DNA from: Caulobacter sp. NIBR2454
Lineage (GTDB): Bacteria; Pseudomonadota; Alphaproteobacteria; Caulobacterales; Caulobacteraceae
Direction: 5' to 3'
Assembly (NCBI RefSeq): GCF_027474405.1
Contig: NZ_CP114871.1
Coordinates: 1,931,001-1,995,000 of the forward strand
Length of the DNA stretch: 64,000 nucleotides
The position numbers and the translations under genes are program-made. Position 1 is the first letter of the stretch; each line of letters opens with the position of its first letter. The notes beneath the pieces were generated by a model, which was not told the origin of the DNA, made no database searches, and was given only the letters and a program-made list of their open reading frames with translations. Below, piece after piece: positions 57,899 to 64,000 of this stretch.

Positions 57899-58920
57899 TC
57901 AACACCCCCGGATTTGCGACCCGCCGCCATGCGCGCGAGCCACGCGGTCTCCCGCAACCATTGTCGGATCGGCTGGGCGGGAAATCCGCCCCAAGTCTCG
58001 CCGGCCGGCACATTCTTCATGACCGCGGCGGCCGCCGCGATCCGCGCGCCGTCGCCGATAACCAGATGGTCGGCCAGGCCGGCCTTTCCGCCGAAACTCA
58101 CGCCGTCGCCGATGGTCGTACTGCCGGATATGCCGGTGTAGGCCGCCATGACGCAATTTCGCCCGACACGCACGTTGTGGCCAAGATGGACAAGATTGTC
58201 GATCTTGGTGTTCTCGCCGACCACTGTGTCGTCATAGGCCCCACGGTCGATGCAACTGTTCGCGCCGACTGTCACGTTGTCCTGCAGCAGGACCCGACCC
58301 AACTGGGGCAGATCGATGATGCCGGCGGCGCTGACCGCCGCGCCGAACCCCGGCTCGCCAATGACGGCCCCAGCGTGGATCCGCACGCGATCGCCGATCA
58401 GGGCGAAGCCGATCACCACCCGGGCGCCGATATCGCAATCGCGACCAATGGCGACGCCTGGACCAATCATGGCGCCGGGGCCGATACGCGTTCCTTTTCC
58501 GACCTGGGCGTCAGGGCCGATGACGGCGCCGGGCGCGACCAGGACTCCCTCTTCCAGCCTGGCCGAAGGATGGATGGCTGGCGCGCCGGCCTCGAAGGTT
58601 TTGGGGCGGTGCAGGCGCGAGGCCGCCGTGGCCCAAGCGACTTGCGGCCGATCAACCACGATGATGGCGCAGTTTTCCGGCGCCTCCTGCGCGATCGCGG
58701 CGGTGACGAAGCAGGCCCCCGCCTTGGTCGCCTTCAGGTCGGCGACATAACGCTTGTCCGAAAAGAAGCCGAGGCTGGTGGCGTCGGCGCGCGCCAGAGG
58801 CGCGACGGCCTTGATCTCGAACTCGCCCTTCTCAGACGCAAGAAGCTGGCCGCCGGTAAGGCGCGCCAGCTCCGAAAGCGTGGCCGGACCCAGGTCTTGA
58901 TAAAAGCGTGGGTCCGGCAT
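57895..58920 (-). CDS. lpxD: UDP-3-O-(3-hydroxyacyl)glucosamine N-acyltransferase
   Basis: 341 residues. An N-terminal uridine-binding domain (about 1-100) precedes a left-handed beta helix with hexapeptide repeats (GPDAQVG, GVAIGRD and others) and a C-terminal helix. The likely catalytic His is in LVHLGHNVRVG, near residue 241. It adds the second acyl chain in lipid A synthesis. It lies 51 bases after skp. Confidence 0.97.
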   Translation of the reverse strand: MPDPRFYQDLGPATLSELARLTGGQLLASEKGEFEIKAVAPLARADATSLGFFSDKRYVADLKATKAGACFVTAAIAQEAPENCAIIVVDRPQVAWATAASRLHRPKTFEAGAPAIHPSARLEEGVLVAPGAVIGPDAQVGKGTRIGPGAMIGPGVAIGRDCDIGARVVIGFALIGDRVRIHAGAVIGEPGFGAAVSAAGIIDLPQLGRVLLQDNVTVGANSCIDRGAYDDTVVGENTKIDNLVHLGHNVRVGRNCVMAAYTGISGSTTIGDGVSFGGKAGLADHLVIGDGARIAAAAAVMKNVPAGETWGGFPAQPIRQWLRETAWLARMAAGRKSGGVE

Positions 58921-58971
58921 GGCTGTTCTCGATCCGTCTCGTCATATCCCGCGCCGCGGCGCGGGCGAGAC

Positions 58972-59619
58972 TCACCTACGCGCGGGAGGCGTAGTTTGGG
59001 CGGCGGGAGCCGGCTGGTCCAGACGTTCGCGGTCGAAAGCGAAGGTCTGGATCTTGGCGTTCAGGCCAGTGACGACCTGATCGTTGATCGACATAGCCGG
59101 ATTGCCAACCAGCACCGCATTTTGGTCGATCAGCACCGAGCACTGACGCGCCTGATAAACCTGACGCACAATCGGGTTCATTTCCTGAGCGACGCGGTTC
59201 AGCGCCTTTTGCTCGGTGGCGGCGACTTCGCGTTGACGCAGCTGCGCCTTACGCTCGAAGGCGTTGGCTTTCACCTGCAAGGCGGCGGCGCGCTGTTCCA
59301 GGGTGTTCTGGTCGAGCGTGGCCCGCTGAGTTTCCAGCGTCTTGGCTTCGGTCTCAAGCGCGGTGCGCTCGGTCGTCAGCTCGGAGTTCACCTGGGTGGC
59401 GATCTGCTGCAGCCGGGTGTTCACGGCCTTGCCGACGGCCGAGTTGCCGACCACGGCGGCGCTGGAGAACAGGCACATGCCGGGAACGGCGGCGCCGTGG
59501 GTCATGGCCGGAGCAGCCGGCACAGCGGCGGGGGCCTGGGCTTGAGCCAGCGCGCTCGACGCGAGGGCGAGGCCGGCGACGACGCCGGAGGCGGTCGCGA
59601 CGATGTTGCGGAGGGTCAT
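58972..59619 (-). CDS. skp: OmpH/Skp-family periplasmic chaperone
   Basis: 215 residues. A signal peptide ends near LAQAQA (about 20-28). Long helical, Gln/Glu/Arg-rich regions (about 75-160) predict the coiled-coil arms of the Skp trimer, which holds unfolded outer-membrane proteins. The C-terminal SVLIDQNAVL and NDQVVTGLNAKI match the family's body domain. It follows bamA after five bases, a standard order. Confidence 0.9.
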   Translation of the reverse strand: MTLRNIVATASGVVAGLALASSALAQAQAPAAVPAAPAMTHGAAVPGMCLFSSAAVVGNSAVGKAVNTRLQQIATQVNSELTTERTALETEAKTLETQRATLDQNTLEQRAAALQVKANAFERKAQLRQREVAATEQKALNRVAQEMNPIVRQVYQARQCSVLIDQNAVLVGNPAMSINDQVVTGLNAKIQTFAFDRERLDQPAPAAQTTPPARR

Positions 59620-59624
59620 GGGGT

Positions 59625-61976
59625 TTAGAACCTTGTGGAGGTGGAGAACCGGAATGTCTCGGTCCTATCGTAGTCTTCTTTGGCCAAAATTCGGCTGAAG
59701 TCGAAACGGATGGGTCCCATCGGCGAACGCCAGTGGATGCTGACGCCCGCGGTGGCCCGCAAAGAGAGATCATCTCGGATCAGCGGATCGAACAGGCCGG
59801 GCTGCGACTGCTTGTCGTCGTCGTCGAGCATGCCGACGGTGCCAAAGTCGGTGAACAGCGAGGCCTTGATGCCATATTGCTCTGGCAGATAGGTCGGAAT
59901 GGTCAGCTCCACCGTGCCGATGGCGTAGATCTTGCCGCCCAGGGCGTCGTCATTAAGGGAGGTGTCGCGCGGACCGACGCCCGCGATCTCGAAACCGCGG
60001 AAGGTATTGCCGCCCTTATAGAAGCGTTCGTTGATCCGGATGCTGTCGCCGCCCCAGCCTTCGATATAGCCGGCGGTGCCGACGGCGCTGAGGATGAAGT
60101 CCTTGTTGAAGCCGTAGAACCAGCCGCCGCCCATTTCGGTCTTCAGATAGTTCACGTCGCCGCCGAACCCAGCCAAATCCTGGGTGAAGTCGGCGTAGAA
60201 GCCGCGCGTCGGATTGATCGGATCGTTCCGTTGATCCATCCGCAAGCCGTAGCCGAACAGCGAAGTGATGTAGGAACCGCGCTGACGGCAAATGATCGAT
60301 GAGGTGGCGCAGTACTCGTCGCCGATCATGACGTCGTCGGTCTTCAGCTGATAGCGCATCGTCATCGATGCGTTCTGGGTCAGCGGGAAGCCCACGCGAA
60401 CCGTGCCGCCGACCGAGCTGGTGTCATAGGCGGCGAATTCGCTCAGGTCGTAGCGGAACGAGAACAGATCGATACCGGCCCGCAGGTCGCGGCCCATGAA
60501 GCGCGGCTCGGTAAAGCCCAGGTCCACCTGCTGGCGCAGCGAACCGATCGAGACGCGACCACGCATGTTCTGGCCACGACCGCGGAAGTTCCGCTCGGTG
60601 ATGCCCAGGTCGATGACCGCCTTTTCCACCGAGCTGTAGCCCGCGCTGAAGGACAGTTCGCCGGTGGGCTGCTCCTCGACCTGCACGCGCAGGGTGGTGC
60701 GGTCCGGCTGGGCGCTGGGTTGTTCGTCGATGGTCACGTCCTTGAAGAAGCCAAGGGCGCGGATCTGATTGCGCGAACGATCGACCAGCACGCGGTTGTA
60801 GGCGTCGCCCTCGGCCACGTTCATCTCGCGGCGGACGACGGTGTCCAGGGTCCGGGTGTTGCCGACGATGTCGATGCGGTCGATGTAGACGCGCGGTCCT
60901 TCGCGGACCAGGAAGGTCACATCGACGGTCTGGTTTTCGCGGTTCGGCGTGTAGCGCGGACGCACATCGACGAAGGCGAAGCCCGCGGCGCCGGCGGCGA
61001 AGGTCAGCGAGTCCGTGGCCTGCTCGATACGCTGGTCTTCATAAAGCTCACCCGAACGGATCGGCAGGATCGCCGCCAGGATCTGGCCGTCCAGCTTCTT
61101 GTTCTCGGTATCGACCGTGATCTTGCCGAACTTGTACTCTTTGCCTTCGTCGATCGTGTAGGTGATCACGAAGCCGTTCTTGTCCGGCGACAGCTCGGCC
61201 ACCGCCGACACGACGCGGAAATCATAGAAGCCGCGGTTGCGGTAGTGCTTGCGCAGCTGCTCCTTGTCGTACTCGATCCGGTCCGGGTCGTAGTTGTTGT
61301 TCGACGAGAAGAACTTCAGCAGGCGGCTTTCCTCGGTGACCACGACATCGCGCAGGTCGTTGTCCGAGTACTCCCGGTTGCCGATGAAGTTGACGTTCAG
61401 AACGCCGCTTTTGGGGCCTTCGTTGATTTCGAAGACCAGATCGACGCGCTTTTGCGGCAGTTCGACGACCTTGGGCGTCACGGTCGCCGAGATGCGGCCC
61501 GAGCGGCGGTAGAGTTCGATGATCCGCTGAACGTCCTGCTGGACCTTGGCGCGGGTGAAGATGCCGCGCGGGCGAATGGTCACCTCATCGCGCAGCTTGT
61601 CTTCCTTCATGGCCGAGTTCCCTTCGAACACGACCTGATTGATGATCGGGTTCTCGACGACCTGGATGACGAGGTCGGTCCCCTGCATCTGCATGGCGAC
61701 GTCGGCGAACAGGTCGGTGCGGAACAGCGTCTTCACCGCAAGGTCGAGTCGGGCCGGATCGACGGTGTCGCCGATCTGGATGGGCAGGTAGGAGATCACC
61801 GTCCCCTGCTCGATCCGTTCGTTGCCCTGCACCACGATGCGCTGGACCACGCCGGTCTGCTGCACCTGGGCCATGACCGTCGTCGGCGCCGTCATTGCGG
61901 TCGAGCCCAGAAGGAGCGCGAAGCCGGAAAAAAGCGCGGCGCGACGAACGCGGGAATTCTTCATTGGATAAGCCAT
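59625..61976 (-). CDS. bamA: Outer-membrane assembly factor BamA
   Basis: 783 residues from ATG 61976 (MAYPMKNSRVRRA); ATG 61964 is possible. A signal peptide ends near VMAQ (about 36). Five POTRA domains (about 45-430) and a C-terminal 16-strand barrel follow, with the TRF end typical of barrel proteins (C-terminal aromatic Phe). The barrel includes a VRFDFSRI-like segment (PIRFDFSRIL) near the end. It inserts beta-barrel proteins in the outer membrane. It follows rseP after 17 bases. Confidence 0.96.
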   Translation of the reverse strand: MAYPMKNSRVRRAALFSGFALLLGSTAMTAPTTVMAQVQQTGVVQRIVVQGNERIEQGTVISYLPIQIGDTVDPARLDLAVKTLFRTDLFADVAMQMQGTDLVIQVVENPIINQVVFEGNSAMKEDKLRDEVTIRPRGIFTRAKVQQDVQRIIELYRRSGRISATVTPKVVELPQKRVDLVFEINEGPKSGVLNVNFIGNREYSDNDLRDVVVTEESRLLKFFSSNNNYDPDRIEYDKEQLRKHYRNRGFYDFRVVSAVAELSPDKNGFVITYTIDEGKEYKFGKITVDTENKKLDGQILAAILPIRSGELYEDQRIEQATDSLTFAAGAAGFAFVDVRPRYTPNRENQTVDVTFLVREGPRVYIDRIDIVGNTRTLDTVVRREMNVAEGDAYNRVLVDRSRNQIRALGFFKDVTIDEQPSAQPDRTTLRVQVEEQPTGELSFSAGYSSVEKAVIDLGITERNFRGRGQNMRGRVSIGSLRQQVDLGFTEPRFMGRDLRAGIDLFSFRYDLSEFAAYDTSSVGGTVRVGFPLTQNASMTMRYQLKTDDVMIGDEYCATSSIICRQRGSYITSLFGYGLRMDQRNDPINPTRGFYADFTQDLAGFGGDVNYLKTEMGGGWFYGFNKDFILSAVGTAGYIEGWGGDSIRINERFYKGGNTFRGFEIAGVGPRDTSLNDDALGGKIYAIGTVELTIPTYLPEQYGIKASLFTDFGTVGMLDDDDKQSQPGLFDPLIRDDLSLRATAGVSIHWRSPMGPIRFDFSRILAKEDYDRTETFRFSTSTRF

Positions 61977-61993
61977 GACCGGTGGGCGGGCGC

Positions 61994-63211
61994 TCAGGAG
62001 AGCAAGCCGCCGAGGAAGTGGAACACTCGCAAGCGCTGCAAATCGTTCCACGTCGCGAACAACATGAATCCGAGCAGCAGCGCAAGGCCTACGCGATAAC
62101 CGGCCGCCTGCACCTTGGCCCCCAAGGGACGTCGGGCGACCGCCTCATAGGCGTAGAACAGCAGATGGCCGCCATCGAGAACGGGAATCGGCAGCAGGTT
62201 CATGAACCCGATGCTCACCGACAGCACCGCCGCCAGACCCAGAAGCGACACGAAAGCGCCCAGCAGCATGAAGCCGAAATCGGGCGCGCCCTCGGCGCCG
62301 GCCTGCGCCACCGCGCCCGAAGCCTGGGCGATGCGGATGGGGCCGCCCAGCTGCTCGGCTGAAACCTGGCCCGTAACCAGACGACCCAGATAGTAGACGG
62401 TGGTGTCCAGCACCTCCCAGGTCTTGCGTGCGCCCACCACAACGGCCTCAGCCGGATTGTAGCGCGTGCGCACCACGTCGGCGGCGGTCACCTGGCTGCT
62501 GATGCCAAGACGGCCGACTTCCTGGGTGCCGCCGGTCGGGTCGACATCGCGAACCAGAGCCGGCTTGGCTGTCAGGTCGATGGTGCGGCCGCCCCGTTCG
62601 ATCTCGAACTGGATCGGCACGTTGGCTCGGACGATGACGTACCGCTCCAGGTCCTCGAAGCTGCGGATCGTGCGGCCGTCGGTCTTGGTGACCACGTCGC
62701 CGGGCAGGAAACCCGCGGCGGCAGCCGCGCCGCCAGGGGCCACGCCCGTGACCTTGGCGGGATGCGTGACCTCGCCGACCGTGCCCAGCAGGAGGGCGAA
62801 CAGGAAGATGGCCAGCAGGAAATTGGCCATCGGGCCCGCCGCCGCGATGCAGGCGCGCTGCCAGAGCGGCTTGAAATGATAATATTTTCCAAGGGCTTGC
62901 GGCCCTTCGTGACGGACGATGGCGGTGCGCAGGTGATCCAGGTCGTCCTGATCCGGCACGCTGGCCGCGTTGTCGTCGCCCGAGAAGCGCACATAGCCGC
63001 CGAGCGGAATCCAGCCAATGCGCCACTCGACGCCAGAACGATCCACACGCTGGAAGATCGGCTTACCGAAGCCGATGGCGAAGCGGTCGATGGCGACACC
63101 GAACCACTTGGCCACCAGGAAGTGACCCAGCTCATGCACGGTGACCACCAGGGTCAGCACGAACAGGAACGGAATGATGTAAGTCAGCGCAGTCTGTGCG
63201 AAGCCGAGCAT
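61994..63211 (-). CDS. rseP: Site-2 intramembrane metalloprotease RseP (MmpA)
   Basis: 405 residues. HELGH (26-30) gives two zinc ligands and the catalytic Glu; NLLPIPVLDGGHL near 335 provides the Asp ligand. A single PDZ domain (about 125-200) is seen, where E. coli RseP has two. It cleaves membrane-embedded substrates after a first cut. In Caulobacter the homologue MmpA degrades the polarity factor PodJ, so a developmental role is likely by homology. It is nine bases after dxr. Confidence 0.95.
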   Translation of the reverse strand: MLGFAQTALTYIIPFLFVLTLVVTVHELGHFLVAKWFGVAIDRFAIGFGKPIFQRVDRSGVEWRIGWIPLGGYVRFSGDDNAASVPDQDDLDHLRTAIVRHEGPQALGKYYHFKPLWQRACIAAAGPMANFLLAIFLFALLLGTVGEVTHPAKVTGVAPGGAAAAAGFLPGDVVTKTDGRTIRSFEDLERYVIVRANVPIQFEIERGGRTIDLTAKPALVRDVDPTGGTQEVGRLGISSQVTAADVVRTRYNPAEAVVVGARKTWEVLDTTVYYLGRLVTGQVSAEQLGGPIRIAQASGAVAQAGAEGAPDFGFMLLGAFVSLLGLAAVLSVSIGFMNLLPIPVLDGGHLLFYAYEAVARRPLGAKVQAAGYRVGLALLLGFMLFATWNDLQRLRVFHFLGGLLS

Positions 63212-63220
63212 GGGGTCTCC

Positions 63221-64000
63221 CTAACCGTCCGCCAGGACGCGCAGATGGTCGATGACCTCACTCGCCCTTTGGCGCGCGCGTCGGTCGATCGTCATCGCGT
63301 TCTCCAGCACGTCGCTGCTCGCCCCCGCGATCAATTCCCCGTCGCGATCGAGACGTTCGACGGTCTCGGTCACGGCGGCGGCAATATCGAGAAACCCGAT
63401 CCTGTGGTCAAGGAAAGCGGCGACGGCGGCCTCGTTGGCCGCATTCATGGCTGTCGTGGCCCCCTGCCCCGCCCGCAGCGCCTGGCGCGCGATGGCCAAG
63501 GCGGGAAAACGCGCCTCGTCCGGAGCCTCGAAGGTCAGTTGCCCTAGTTTGGCCAAATCCAGCTTGGGAGCCGGCCAGTCCAATCGGTCCGGCCAGGCGA
63601 AGGCGCAGGCGATCGGCGGCCGCATGTCGGGCACGCCCATCTGCGCCAGGGTCGAGCCGTCGGCATATTCGACCATGCTGTGGATCACGGACTGTGGATG
63701 TATCAAGACGTCGATCCGCTCCGGCGGCATGGCGAACAGGTACGACGCCTCGATCATTTCGAGGCCTTTGTTCATCATGGTCGCTGAATCGATCGAAATC
63801 TTGGCGCCCATCGACCAATTTGGATGAGCGACCGCCTGGGCTGGCGTCGCCGCCCGCATGACCGCCAGACTGGCGCTGCGGAAAGGCCCGCCGGAGGCCG
63901 TTAGGATCAGGCGCGAAACCTTGTCCGCACAGGCCGGCTGCAGCACCTGGAAGATGGCTGAATGCTCGGAATCGACCGGAATCACCACGCCGCCAGCCGC
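63221..64000 (-). CDS. dxr: 1-deoxy-D-xylulose 5-phosphate reductoisomerase, N-terminus cut by window edge
   Basis: The 259 visible codons are the C-terminal part; the reading frame continues past the right edge ([18 protein letters not shown]). The SEHSAIFQ segment, [19 protein letters not shown] and the C-terminal helical domain are characteristic of Dxr. It makes MEP from DXP with NADPH and Mn2+ or Mg2+, the step before IspD, which is encoded as part of ispDF in this same window. It starts the visible envelope operon. Confidence 0.96.
   Translation of the reverse strand, partial: AAGGVVIPVDSEHSAIFQVLQPACADKVSRLILTASGGPFRSASLAVMRAATPAQAVAHPNWSMGAKISIDSATMMNKGLEMIEASYLFAMPPERIDVLIHPQSVIHSMVEYADGSTLAQMGVPDMRPPIACAFAWPDRLDWPAPKLDLAKLGQLTFEAPDEARFPALAIARQALRAGQGATTAMNAANEAAVAAFLDHRIGFLDIAAAVTETVERLDRDGELIAGASSDVLENAMTIDRRARQRASEVIDHLRVLADG

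Overview
This is a GC-rich, densely packed core-chromosome segment of an alphaproteobacterium, most likely Caulobacter or a close relative in Caulobacterales. The call rests on gene order and family choice. Evidence includes the dusB(nifR3)-ntrB-ntrC-ntrY-ntrX-dat-hfq-hflX series, a fused ispDF, a pyruvate dehydrogenase E1 beta subunit with its own lipoyl domain, LpxI in place of LpxH, and a lexA gene preceded by the alphaproteobacterial GTTC-N7-GTTC-type SOS box. I see no insertion sequence, prophage, CRISPR array, rRNA or convincing tRNA. No gene-free stretch exceeds 300 bases; the longest is 53583-53867.

Layout. 1-6102: sugar and peptide metabolism (SMP-30 lactonase fragment, P1-type peptidase, aldose epimerase), a CPBP membrane protein, a small exported protein, a GPH-type transporter and MazG. 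6099-16434 (minus strand): MOSC protein, HflX, Hfq, a D-amino-acid transaminase, both nitrogen two-component systems (NtrYX, NtrBC) and DusB. 16525-25178: ispDF, a membrane/spermidine-synthase-like fusion, PncC, a FUSC protein, a coenzyme-Q-binding START protein, lipoyl synthase, an acyl-CoA ligase-like enzyme and DoxX. 25244-32203 (minus): lpdA, pdhC, pdhB, pdhA, ftsB-like and eno, so the full pyruvate dehydrogenase complex sits beside enolase, with lipA just beyond. 32281-36619 (minus): a two-gene membrane/periplasmic unit, rpmF, pyrG, secG, tpiA.

36768-44621: ppiD-trpE and then trpG-trpD-trpC, interrupted by an opposite-strand pair (a Tat-exported flavin amine oxidase and a small membrane protein). 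44649-50869: lexA with its SOS box and terminator, comEC, gltX, gltA and a DUF4440-like exported protein. 50870-54616: a BaiN/HI0933-type flavoprotein, a membrane histidine kinase, a DUF2188-like small protein and a GNAT acetyltransferase. 54621-64000 (minus): the envelope operon dxr-rseP-bamA-skp-lpxD-fabZ-lpxA-lpxI-lpxB, which couples isoprenoid supply, intramembrane proteolysis, outer-membrane protein assembly and lipid A synthesis.

Most genes belong to well-known families. The best leads are: NtrC and NtrX that both lack the sigma54-contacting GAFTGA loop; a DUF6152-like exported protein whose predicted mature N-terminus is His-His, coupled to a His-containing membrane protein (a CopC/CopD-like arrangement); the Tat-exported amine oxidase inside the trp locus; near-identical lipoyl-domain DNA in pdhB and pdhC; and several strong non-coding inverted repeats.
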